Positions 42,409-50,342 of a stretch of DNA of 64,000 nucleotides are shown piece by piece. A program made the position numbers and the translations under genes. The stretch lies in assembly GCA_963798455.1 (NCBI GenBank), contig CAWCTD010000004.1, positions 248,001 to 312,000 of the forward strand, given 5' to 3'. The DNA comes from CAWCTD01 sp963798455 (GTDB taxonomy: Bacteria > Acidobacteriota > Terriglobia > Bryobacterales > Bryobacteraceae). A model generated the notes under the pieces. That model had not been told where the DNA came from. It saw only the letters and a list, made by a program, of their open reading frames with translations, and ran no database searches. How positions within the stretch are numbered: position 1 is the first letter of the stretch; every line of letters starts with the position of its first letter.

Positions 42409-43839
42409 ATGCGGCTTGCTATGATGAGAGCGATGCTCCGAAAAGCGGCCAATTCCGGCCGGATCCTGGTCGTCGATGATGACCGGCGCCAGCGTACCGC
42501 TTTGGCCGCCATGCTCTCCGATGACCACTTTGAGACGCAGCTTGCGGCGGACGGCCAGGAAGCGCTGGAACTTCTCACCGCCTTCCAGGCGGATGTCATC
42601 GTTGCGGATCTCGTCATGCCGCGCATGGACGGCTTCGAACTCCTCAGGCACCTGCTGGAGCACGGCGACCTTACCCCGACGATCGTGCTCACCGGATTCG
42701 GCAGCATAGACAAGGCGCTGTCCGCCGTCCATGACCTCAAAGCATTCTGGTTTCTGGAAAAGCCCGTGGAACCGCGTGCATTCAAGATCCTTCTGGAGCG
42801 CGCGATTCGCTACAAGCGATCTCTGCAGAGAACCGGTCAACTGGAGCGCGAGTTGAGGGTCCGTGGCGTACTGGGGGACTTGGTAGGAGCGTCCCCTGCC
42901 ATGCAGGAGATCTACTCGATCATCCGGCAGGTGGCGCCCACCTCAGCGCCGGTATTGATCTGCGGAGAGACTGGCACGGGGAAGGAACTGGTCGCGCGGG
43001 AAATCCACAGGCTCAGCCCCCGCGGCGATGGCCCTTTCGTCGCGGTCAATGCAGCCGCGTTGCCCGAGACTCTGATTGAGAGCGAGTTGTTCGGCCACGA
43101 GAAGGGCGCGTTTACCGGGGCGATGGAGCGTTCCGCGGGCTGTTTTGAGCAGGCCCACGGCGGCACCTTATTTCTGGATGAGATCGGCGAGATGCCGGCA
43201 TCCACGCAGCCAAAGCTCCTTCGCACTCTCGAAGACTTGCGGGTGCGAAGACTGGGCGGCAAGATTGAGATTCCGGTGGACGCGCGTGTGCTGGCCGCCA
43301 CCAGCCATTCCCTGGAAGCGCGGTTGCGGGAAGAACTCTACTACCGGTTGAGCGTATTTCAAATCGTGCTTCCTCCGCTGCGGGAACGAAAAGAGGATAT
43401 CCCCCTCATTGCGGAGGTCATGATTCAGACCCTCAACGAGAAACATGGTACCCGCGTTTCGGGTCTTGATTCCGGAGTGCTGGATTTATTTCAGACGTAC
43501 GATTGGCCCGGTAATGTGAGGGAACTGCGCAACGTGATCGAGCGGGCCACGATTGTGGCGAGGGCCGGCATGCTTGGGTTGAATCACCTTCCTTCTCCTG
43601 CCTTCGGATCGAGACCCGGCCGGAAGAGGACAGAAGTGCCCGGCGACGAGAGTCCGATCATGCTCCAGCCTGGCCAGCGACTCACCAAACTTGAAGAGGC
43701 CTATATCAGGCTCACCCTCGATCACGTGCACGGGAACCGTAAGCGCGCCGCCGAAATGCTGGGGATCAGCCTGCGAACGCTGCAGAACCGGATTGCCCTC
43801 CTACGCAAAGAAGAGAAGGCAGCGACGCCGGACTCCTGA
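42409..43839 (+). CDS. NtrC-family sigma-54-dependent response regulator
   Basis: 476 residues from ATG 42409 (other ATGs at 42421-42433 possible). Receiver domain with RILVVDDDRR and phospho-acceptor Asp near 67 (VADLVMPRMDG). AAA+ domain with Walker A ICGETGTGKE, the sigma-54 contact loop HEKGAFTGAMERSAG (GAFTGA intact) and GGTLFLDEIGEMP. C-terminal Fis-type helix-turn-helix (NRKRAAEMLGISLRTLQNRI). It should bind an upstream DNA site and open sigma-54 RNA polymerase promoters after phosphorylation. It is the only complete activator here, and many genes around it have sigma-54-like promoters. No clear cognate kinase is adjacent. Confidence 0.92.
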   Translation: MRLAMMRAMLRKAANSGRILVVDDDRRQRTALAAMLSDDHFETQLAADGQEALELLTAFQADVIVADLVMPRMDGFELLRHLLEHGDLTPTIVLTGFGSIDKALSAVHDLKAFWFLEKPVEPRAFKILLERAIRYKRSLQRTGQLERELRVRGVLGDLVGASPAMQEIYSIIRQVAPTSAPVLICGETGTGKELVAREIHRLSPRGDGPFVAVNAAALPETLIESELFGHEKGAFTGAMERSAGCFEQAHGGTLFLDEIGEMPASTQPKLLRTLEDLRVRRLGGKIEIPVDARVLAATSHSLEARLREELYYRLSVFQIVLPPLRERKEDIPLIAEVMIQTLNEKHGTRVSGLDSGVLDLFQTYDWPGNVRELRNVIERATIVARAGMLGLNHLPSPAFGSRPGRKRTEVPGDESPIMLQPGQRLTKLEEAYIRLTLDHVHGNRKRAAEMLGISLRTLQNRIALLRKEEKAATPDS

Positions 43840-44131
43840 TCGGGTCGAAGCGGCACTCCTTGGCAATCTGACTTGTTTGACGCCGACATCCATGAGCCCA
43901 GCATCGTGACGCTACGAGCCGCCCCCTCCCCTCTGGCGGGTGTGCTTCGATTCATGCTCGGCCGTTGTGGGGACTCTTGTGGGACGCTATCGAAAGCCAG
44001 TCTTGCTCGCTACTGCTTCCAATACCCGTAAGGCGTCCAGATTTGGCTGTGCCTGGGCGAGCGGTAATCGAGAAGCATCGGCCGCGCGTCAACTCGGCAC
44101 AGATACTGTCCGGCGAGCCCGCAGGGGTTCG
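43840..44131. other. Intergenic, nothing recognised
   Basis: Between the convergent activator and PilZ genes. The first bases after the activator stop resemble those after the deleted copy at 46312 (TCGGGTCGAAGCGG). Confidence 0.4.
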
Positions 44132-44455
44132 CTAACGCCCCGGCAGGCCCCGCGTGCGGAACTCCCACTTGTCGAATCGGACGGCCGTGTGCGAGTTCTC
44201 ACACCGGACGACCCTGCCGCGCGTCACCAGCTTCAACGGGACGGCAGCGTCCAGCAACACCGGCCAACCGACTTCCAGGATAACCGGCTCGCCTTCCGGC
44301 AGAGACCGGTCAGTGGTGAACAGTACCCCCCGACGACTCATGTTGACGGTGGTGCCGGATCCAACTAAGGCGGACCTTGCGCGCTGGGACCTGAATTGAA
44401 TCTGCCTTTCAATCGGAAAACGCCGGCTCAGGCGCCGTTCCACATCCTGTTCCAT
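44132..44455 (-). CDS. PilZ-domain protein
   Basis: 107 residues. ERRLSRRFPIERQIQFRSQR has the RxxxR c-di-GMP motif, and NMSRRGVLFTTDRSLPEG the (D/N)xSxxG motif, followed by the beta strands VILEVGWPVLLD and TAVRFDKWEF. Should bind cyclic di-GMP as a single-domain effector. Its ATG lies one base after the stop of the GGDEF gene, so it is translationally coupled to the enzyme that makes its ligand. Confidence 0.85.
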   Translation of the reverse strand: MEQDVERRLSRRFPIERQIQFRSQRARSALVGSGTTVNMSRRGVLFTTDRSLPEGEPVILEVGWPVLLDAAVPLKLVTRGRVVRCENSHTAVRFDKWEFRTRGLPGR

Positions 44456-44456
44456 A

Positions 44457-45668
44457 TCAACCTATTCTGGCTTTAAGTGCCTCGTTGACCTTGCGTAGCA
44501 GGACCGAGGTAGCGAACGGCTTGGGCAAGAACGCGGCGTCTTGATGCAGCCCTGTATCGAGATCACCCGACATGAAGAGGGTCGCAGTCCCAGGGCGCAC
44601 ACTTTTCAGCCTACGGTGCAGTTCCCGGCCATCCAAGCGCGGCATCGACAGATCCGTCAACAGCAGGTGGATCGGCCCTGGATGCTGCGCGGCCAGCTCG
44701 AGAGCTTCGACGCCGTCTGCGGCTTGAAGCACATTGTACCCGTGGCTTCGCAGAACCTCCCCAGCCAACGCCCGAATCCCTGCTTCGTCGTCCGCAATTA
44801 GGACTGTGAACCCCGCCGCATAAGCGGCATCCTGTGTGTGGCAGGGAGCATCCGCCAGTTTGTCCGCCCTGGCGTGCCCGCCAATGCCTTCCCAGGAAGC
44901 AGTGTGGGGATGTGCGGGCATGCCACTTGAGCTGCTTTCCCCTTTGTGCAGGTAGAGAAGAGCATCCGCCCTGGCGAACAGTTCCTGACCAGACTCTCCA
45001 GGCTCATGTTGCGCCACGCCGACGGTGGCTGAAACATAGATGTTCACGGACCCATTGGCGGACTCCATCGCGTATTGCACGCTCAGGCGCTTGGCTACCA
45101 AACTGGCCTTTCCGAGGGCCTCCGGCTTCGCGGAGTTCATTGCGACCAGAAACTCGTCGCCGCCCCAGCGGCAGGCGAGGTCATCCGACCGAAACTGGCT
45201 GACCAAGCGTCTTGAGAAAGCCTTGAGGACGTGGTCCCCAACGTGATGTCCGTGTTTGTCGTTTACCTGCTTGAAGTTGTCCAAGTCGAACAACAGGATG
45301 CAGAAGGGCCGGCCCGCCTGGATTCTGCGGACCATCAACTTCTCCGCCTCGCGGCGGTTGGCCAGACCGGTCAGGCAATCTGTGGCAGCCAGGTTCTCTG
45401 CTTCGTGAGGGCGTCTCTGGACGGCACGAACTTGACTCTGCATTTGCTCCGCCGACGCGGTCTCGTCGTGCTCCATGGAATCCGCGCAACTCTTCAGCCA
45501 ACCGACGCTCTCGGCCAGGCGGTCCCGTATCAGGCTCAGGTTATCCAGCTCCGCGACCACCTCCAGTTCTCCGGCCAACTCTCGAAACTGGGAGGAGGGG
45601 CGGTCGCCCCCGTCGGCCATCGTCTGGCGGCTTGAGCTTAAACTGGTGTGTGCTGTCTTCGTGGCCAT
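44457..45668 (-). CDS. Diguanylate cyclase: GGDEF domain with C-terminal receiver domain
   Basis: 403 residues from ATG 45668 (GAAGGGG upstream). A helical N-terminal region, then GGDEF domain: ATDCLTGLANRREAEKLMVR, LFDLDNFKQVNDKHGHHVGD, CRWGGDEFLVAM with the catalytic motif intact, and FARADALLYLHKG. At the C-terminal end a receiver domain (TVLIADDEAGIRALAGEVLR; LLLTDLSMPRLDG; FLPKPFATSVLL). The receiver after the cyclase is the reverse of the common order. Makes cyclic di-GMP in response to phosphorylation; output partner is the coupled PilZ protein. Confidence 0.9.
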   Translation of the reverse strand: MATKTAHTSLSSSRQTMADGGDRPSSQFRELAGELEVVAELDNLSLIRDRLAESVGWLKSCADSMEHDETASAEQMQSQVRAVQRRPHEAENLAATDCLTGLANRREAEKLMVRRIQAGRPFCILLFDLDNFKQVNDKHGHHVGDHVLKAFSRRLVSQFRSDDLACRWGGDEFLVAMNSAKPEALGKASLVAKRLSVQYAMESANGSVNIYVSATVGVAQHEPGESGQELFARADALLYLHKGESSSSGMPAHPHTASWEGIGGHARADKLADAPCHTQDAAYAAGFTVLIADDEAGIRALAGEVLRSHGYNVLQAADGVEALELAAQHPGPIHLLLTDLSMPRLDGRELHRRLKSVRPGTATLFMSGDLDTGLHQDAAFLPKPFATSVLLRKVNEALKARIG

Positions 45669-45700
45669 CCCCTTCGCCCATACGGGCCGAGTCTCTCTCT

Positions 45701-45718
45701 TAGCACGACATGGTCCAG
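45701..45718 (-). promoter_or_regulatory. Sigma-54-like promoter for the GGDEF-PilZ operon
   Basis: Minus strand CTGGACCATGTCGTGCTA, about 35 bases before ATG 45668. Confidence 0.5.
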
Positions 45719-45794
45719 ATCGGAAACCCGCCATTTGGCGACTGCAAGACACTGAGCCAGCGTGGAGTTAGCGGAAACTCGCCGGATCCGAGAT

Positions 45795-45825
45795 GCAAAG
45801 GCTGCACCTGAAATGCGAGATTTGC
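45795..45825. promoter_or_regulatory. Palindromic element upstream of the GGDEF promoter
   Basis: GCAAAGGCTGCACCTGAAAT, then GCGAGATTTGC; the GCAAA/TTTGC ends pair. About 77 bases from the -24 element. It reads across as MQRLHLKCEICQ, which probably has no meaning. Confidence 0.45.
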
Positions 45826-45929
45826 CAACCCGCAATCTGCGAATGCCTGATGTGCGCAGAGATTCGATCCGAGCGTCACGCCGACATTGGACGGTTCTTC
45901 AAGGCGCCGGGCAGCGTCGCTGGAACATC

Positions 45930-46312
45930 AACGGCCGTCGATGATGATCAGCGCCAGCGCACCGCTTCGGCCGCCATGCTCTCCGATGATCACTTTGAGA
46001 CGCAGGTAGCGGCCGACGGCCCGGAGGCGCTCGAACGGCTCGCCGCCTTCTCTGCGGATGTCATCGTTGCGGATCTGGTCATGCCGCGCATGGACGGCTT
46101 CGAACTCCTCAGCCGGCCACGAGGGTCCAATCATGCTCCAGCCCGGCCAGCGACTCACCAAACTTGAAGAGGCCTATATCAGGCTCACCCTCGATCACGT
46201 GCACGGGAACCGTAAGCGCGCGGCCGAAATGCTGGGGATCAGCCTGCGAACGCTGCAGAACCGGATCGCCATGTTACGCAAAGAAGAGAAGGCAGTGACG
46301 CCGGACTCCTGA
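45930..46312 (+). pseudogene. Internally deleted copy of the sigma-54 activator gene
   Basis: Nearly the same sequence as 42460-42640 (receiver start: QRQRTASAAMLSDDHFETQV, VADLVMPRMDGFELL) is joined, near 46113, to the last 180 bases of the activator gene (LQPGQRLTKLEEAYIRLTLD through the Fis-type helix-turn-helix). Half of the receiver, the whole AAA+ domain and the GAFTGA loop are missing, and the join is out of frame. A peptide from ATG 46133 would be a bare DNA-binding domain of 59 residues. Confidence 0.8.
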
Positions 46313-46351
46313 TCGGGTCGAAGCGGAGTAGTGTGCCGGGGGCTCTCGCTT

Positions 46352-46369
46352 GTGGTCATTGGCGTGCAA
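46352..46369 (+). promoter_or_regulatory. Sigma-54-like promoter for the AI-2E/YihY fusion
   Basis: GTGGTCATTGGCGTGCAA, about 48 bases before ATG 46415. Confidence 0.45.
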
Positions 46370-46414
46370 TGTCCTCCTGGGCTACCTCTCCGGCATCGGC
46401 TTGGGCCGAATCGC

Positions 46415-49246
46415 ATGGCTCTCTCCTGGAACCGACCGTTCTTCCACAGGCGCCCCGAGAGGGGTCCCGCGACAAGCGCGTTTGACTTGAGCGGTGCTTC
46501 AGTACCGGCGGCCATCAGCGCATCACACCGCCGCCTCCCAGGCTCCAATAACTGGTCCATGGTCATGCTGTTTGTTACGATCGCGGCGCTGTACTTTGCC
46601 CGAGAAATTCTGATCCCCCTGGCATTTGCTCTCATTCTGACGTTCGTTTTGACCCCGGCGGTCGCGCTCCTGCAAAGATCACGCATAGGCCGCGTACCGA
46701 GCGTCGCTGTGACCGTCCTGGTAACGATGGCGTTGGCCGGCTGCGTTGCCTGGATCATAGCACTTCAGCTAGTGGACGTCGCCGAGAAGCTTCCCACGTA
46801 CCGCCAGAACATTCACGCCAAGATGGAAGCGCTTCGCATTCCCACGAAGGGACCGTTGGGACTTGCGGCCACTAGCTTGAGGGAAATTGCAGGCGAGCTT
46901 TCCAGCCCGGGGGCGCCCTCTCCGGACTCAGGTCCTGAAGCGCAGAATCAGCAGCAGCCTGCTGCGCCGAGTACGGCCGGCCCTCCTCTGCCCGTACAGA
47001 TCATGCAACAGCCGGCAACTGGATGGGACTACTTTCGTGATCTGGCCCAGCCCGCTCTAGGGCCTTTGGGACGGACAGGACTGGTCCTCATCTTCACGGT
47101 CTTCCTGCTGATCAAGAGATTCGACTTGAGACATCGTCTCTTCCGGCTGGTTGGACTCGGTCAGATCAACATCATGACGCAAGCGCTCGACGACGCGGCG
47201 CAACGTGTCAGCCGCTACCTGTCGATGCAGATCCTGGTCAATGCCGGCTTTGGAGCTGCGTTCGGATTCGGTCTGTACTGCATTGGCGTGCCCAATGCCG
47301 CGCTATGGGGAGTCCTCGCCGGCCTCCTGCGCATCGTGCCGTATGTTGGCACGATGATTGCCGCCACGCTGCCGATCGCACTCTCGTTGGCGGCTTTTGA
47401 CAGTTGGCTGCCGCCGCTGCTGGTGCTCCTGCTGTTTGCCGGCCTCGAACTGATCATTGCCAACTTCGTCGAGCCGTGGCTTTACGGGGCGAACACGGGA
47501 ATCTCTTCGTTGGCGCTGCTGGTGGCGGCTGTCTTTTGGACGGTTCTGTGGGGACCCGCCGGTCTCATCCTGTCCACGCCTCTCACCGTTTGCGTCGTTG
47601 TGCTGGGCCGCTATGTTCCTCAACTCTCTTTTATTCATACCCTGCTGGGGGATGAAGTAGTTCTGGGGGCGGAGGCTCAGATCTACCAGCGCTTACTGGC
47701 GATGGACCAACCGGAGGCGCACGCTATTGTGGACCGGTTCTTGAAAGAAAGACCCCTGGTGGAGTTATACGATTCGGTGCTCATCCCTGCTTTGAGCCTG
47801 GCCGAGCAGGATCGCCACCAAGGGGCGATTGAGACAACCAGGGAGGAGTTTCTCTTTCTCAGCATCAACGACATGATTACCGAGCTTTCTGAATACCAAC
47901 TGGCGCACGATTCATCCCCCGCCGAGGATGCCGCGGCGGAATCAAGCCCGGCGGAGCGTCTCAGCGCCAGGATACTCTGCCTCCCCGCAAATGACCGGGC
48001 CGATGAGGTCACGGCCGCTATGCTGGCGCAGCTCCTGGAGCAGGCGGGCCACGAGGCTCTGTCTCTCCCGATCGCCCACGCTTCCCCCGCGGAGTTGCTG
48101 GCGTTGATTGAGAGAAGGCAAGACGACGTCATCTGCATCTCCGCATTGCCGCCTTATGCCTTTCCACCGGCGCGGACGATGTGCAAACTGATTCGGGAAC
48201 GCTTTCCCAAACTCAAGCTTGTAATTGGAGTCTGGGGGTTCAGTGGCGATACGGAGAAGGCCAAGGCGCGCTTCGAACGAACCCAGCCAGATCGATTGCT
48301 CACGAGCCTGGCGCAGGCTCTCGAGCAGATTCAGGAGCTGATCCGGCCCACAGACGTCATGACCCCGGAGCCAAGCGCTTCTCGCCGCACCAGCAGACTT
48401 TCTTGGCTGCCACTTAAGGCCTTGCCACGAGTGGTCAGGCAGGCATCGAGCGAATGGATCAACGACCATGCGCCGCGGCTTGGCGCCGCCGTCGCATTCT
48501 ATACTCTGCTGTCGCTGGCTCCCGTTATTCTTATAGCCGCCGCCGTGGCCGCTGTTGTTTATGGGGAGGCGGCCGCCCAAGGCCGGCTCGCGTCGGAAAT
48601 CCGAGGCGTAGCCGGGCCTGACGTAGCACGCATGATTCAGGAACTCATCAGAAGCGCCTACAAGCCGGGAACAGGTGTGTTTGCGACTGTGCTCGGTCTG
48701 GTGACCTTGGCTTATAGCGCCACGTCCATCTTCGTAGAGTTGCACGACGCGATGAACACAATCTGGAGTATTCCGCCTCCCCGCTACCGAAACAATGCCG
48801 CCACTGTCATCCGCCTGATAAGGGAGCGCTTCTATTCGTTCGTGACGGTGCTGGCCACGGGGATAATGCTGCTGGTGTCTCTGGTGTTGAACGCCTGGAT
48901 CGCAGCAATGGGGATCGCGGCGCCGCGGGCCGCCACGTTTATGATGTCAGTTCTGGTAATAGCGGTGTTGTTTGCGGCTCTCTACAGAACCGTTCCGGAC
49001 GTCAAATTGAACTGGAGCGACGTGGCTCTCGGAGCCATAATCACCTCATTTGCTTTTATGGTTGGGAAGCAGCTCATGGAGCTGTACTTGGCGAACACCA
49101 GCATGGCGTCGACGTATGGTGCTGCCGGCTTGCCGCTCGTAGTGTTGCTATGGGTATACTACTCGGCGCAACTGTTCTTTTGGGGCGCTGAGTTCACCAA
49201 GGTTTACACGAGGACCGTGGGATCCCAATGCGGCCGGCGACACTGA
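46415..49246 (+). CDS. AI-2E-family transporter fused to a B12-binding-like domain and a YihY/BrkB domain
   Basis: 943 residues in one frame. Residues 1-430: AI-2E/TqsA-type membrane domain (LYFAREILIPLAFALILTFV; ALWGVLAGLLRIVPYVGTMI; FVEPWLYGANTGISSLALLV). Residues 490-640: a cytosolic alpha/beta region with ILCLPANDRADEVTAAMLAQ, DDVICISALPPYAFPPARTM and RFPKLKLVIGVWGFSGD, like a B12-binding/methylmalonyl-type fold without the His motif. Residues 665-930: YihY/BrkB (DHAPRLGAAVAFYTLLSLAP; YSATSIFVELHDAMNTIW; STYGAAGLPLVVLLWVYYSA). Each part is known separately; the triple fusion is unusual. Membrane transport role likely, substrate unknown. The start is uncertain (ATG 46415 or GTG 46331). Confidence 0.82.
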   Translation: MALSWNRPFFHRRPERGPATSAFDLSGASVPAAISASHRRLPGSNNWSMVMLFVTIAALYFAREILIPLAFALILTFVLTPAVALLQRSRIGRVPSVAVTVLVTMALAGCVAWIIALQLVDVAEKLPTYRQNIHAKMEALRIPTKGPLGLAATSLREIAGELSSPGAPSPDSGPEAQNQQQPAAPSTAGPPLPVQIMQQPATGWDYFRDLAQPALGPLGRTGLVLIFTVFLLIKRFDLRHRLFRLVGLGQINIMTQALDDAAQRVSRYLSMQILVNAGFGAAFGFGLYCIGVPNAALWGVLAGLLRIVPYVGTMIAATLPIALSLAAFDSWLPPLLVLLLFAGLELIIANFVEPWLYGANTGISSLALLVAAVFWTVLWGPAGLILSTPLTVCVVVLGRYVPQLSFIHTLLGDEVVLGAEAQIYQRLLAMDQPEAHAIVDRFLKERPLVELYDSVLIPALSLAEQDRHQGAIETTREEFLFLSINDMITELSEYQLAHDSSPAEDAAAESSPAERLSARILCLPANDRADEVTAAMLAQLLEQAGHEALSLPIAHASPAELLALIERRQDDVICISALPPYAFPPARTMCKLIRERFPKLKLVIGVWGFSGDTEKAKARFERTQPDRLLTSLAQALEQIQELIRPTDVMTPEPSASRRTSRLSWLPLKALPRVVRQASSEWINDHAPRLGAAVAFYTLLSLAPVILIAAAVAAVVYGEAAAQGRLASEIRGVAGPDVARMIQELIRSAYKPGTGVFATVLGLVTLAYSATSIFVELHDAMNTIWSIPPPRYRNNAATVIRLIRERFYSFVTVLATGIMLLVSLVLNAWIAAMGIAAPRAATFMMSVLVIAVLFAALYRTVPDVKLNWSDVALGAIITSFAFMVGKQLMELYLANTSMASTYGAAGLPLVVLLWVYYSAQLFFWGAEFTKVYTRTVGSQCGRRH

Positions 49247-49307
49247 GCGTGCCAGGGCCGGTTTGCCGACGGTGCGCCCGTGCCCGCCTCGCCGCGAGCC
49301 GCATGAG

Positions 49308-49341
49308 GCAAAACCTGCACTTCGAGTGATGGATTCTGCAC
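49308..49341. promoter_or_regulatory. Palindromic element far upstream of the SYLF gene
   Basis: GCAAAACCTGCACTTCGAGT, then a CTGCAC end; closest to the coding-overlap copies at 2701 and 15884, followed like them by a GGCTTCG...CGAAGCC hairpin. About 213 bases before the -24 element. Confidence 0.45.
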
Positions 49342-49553
49342 TCGGCTTCGTGGCGAAGCCTCTCGACGAGAGCCAAGAGGACCGCTGAAGCCGAGGCCGC
49401 TTCGCCTCCGCAGGTCCTGCATCGCCGTGGTCCGCTCCTCCTCACAAGACCAACAGCCTGTTGGGGCGGGGCCACGATACCTTCACCCCCGCCTCGCGAG
49501 TGCATGGCAAGAACGGTGCCATCATCTCGAGGTATCTGCCCTCGCGGCGAAGG

Positions 49554-49571
49554 ATGGCGCGGCTCGTGCAC
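49554..49571 (+). promoter_or_regulatory. Sigma-54-like promoter for the SYLF gene
   Basis: ATGGCGCGGCTCGTGCAC, about 48 bases before GTG 49617. Confidence 0.45.
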
Positions 49572-49616
49572 TAGTAAAGACGTCGCGAGAATTCCAGCGA
49601 CACAAGAGGTGAGATC

Positions 49617-50333
49617 GTGAGACTGATTCTATTGACTGCGTTAGCACTTACACCGCTGCTGGGCGCCGACAAGGAGCCTGCAAAGAGGCTGGCCGAGGCG
49701 TCCACTGTGTTCTCGGAGGTTATGGGAACACCGGATAAGGGCATTCCGCAAGAGCTGTTAGAGAACGCCCACTGCATCGTGATCGTACCGGGGCTCAAGA
49801 CAGCGGCCTTCGTGTTTGGCGGGAAATATGGAAAAGGCTACGTGTCCTGCCGAAACAAGAGCGGAGTGGGCTGGTCAGCTCCGGGGACAGTCCGCATTGA
49901 GGGCGGCAGTGTTGGTTTCCAGATCGGCGGCTCCGAGACGGACTTGATCATGTTGGTGATGAGCGAGCGCGGGGCGGATAAACTGCTTTCCAGTAAGTTC
50001 ACCCTGGGCGCAGAGGGCTCAGTCGCCGCAGGTCCCGTGGGACGCACGGCGACCGCTCAGACAGACGCGCAAATGCACGCTGAGATTCTTTCGTGGTCAA
50101 GGTCCCAGGGCTTGTTTGCCGGCGTCGCCCTTGAAGGGGCCACCCTGCGGCAGGATCTCGACGATAACGCCACTCTGTACGGCAAGAGGCTGGAAAACCG
50201 GGACATCGTGACCAGCGGGGTACGTGCGCCGAAGGCGGCCGCGAGCTTGCTCGCTCAACTGAACCGTATTTCCTCGCGCGAAGGCCAAGAAGTTGGCCAG
50301 AAATCGAACCCACGAAGTGCAAAAAGGAACTGA
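49617..50333 (+). CDS. SYLF (YSC84)-domain lipid-binding protein
   Basis: 238 residues from GTG 49617 (AGAGGTGAGATC upstream). Signal peptide (LILLTALALTPLLGADK), then the SYLF fold: ELLENAHCIVIVPGLKTAAF, VFGGKYGKGYVSCRNKSGVG, WSAPGTVRIEGGSVGFQIGG and RGADKLLSSKFTLGAEGSVA, ending SRSQGLFAGVALEGATLRQD. SYLF domains bind phosphoinositide-like or anionic lipids in eukaryotes; bacterial members are periplasmic. Followed nine bases later by the OmpA-like gene. Confidence 0.88.
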   Translation: MRLILLTALALTPLLGADKEPAKRLAEASTVFSEVMGTPDKGIPQELLENAHCIVIVPGLKTAAFVFGGKYGKGYVSCRNKSGVGWSAPGTVRIEGGSVGFQIGGSETDLIMLVMSERGADKLLSSKFTLGAEGSVAAGPVGRTATAQTDAQMHAEILSWSRSQGLFAGVALEGATLRQDLDDNATLYGKRLENRDIVTSGVRAPKAAASLLAQLNRISSREGQEVGQKSNPRSAKRN

Positions 50334-50342
50334 GGTAGAGAA

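Larger units (their letters stand above)
49247..49616. other. Intergenic region before the SYLF gene
   Basis: Holds a palindrome (49308-49341) and a sigma-54-like promoter (49554-49571). No gene seen. Confidence 0.45.
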
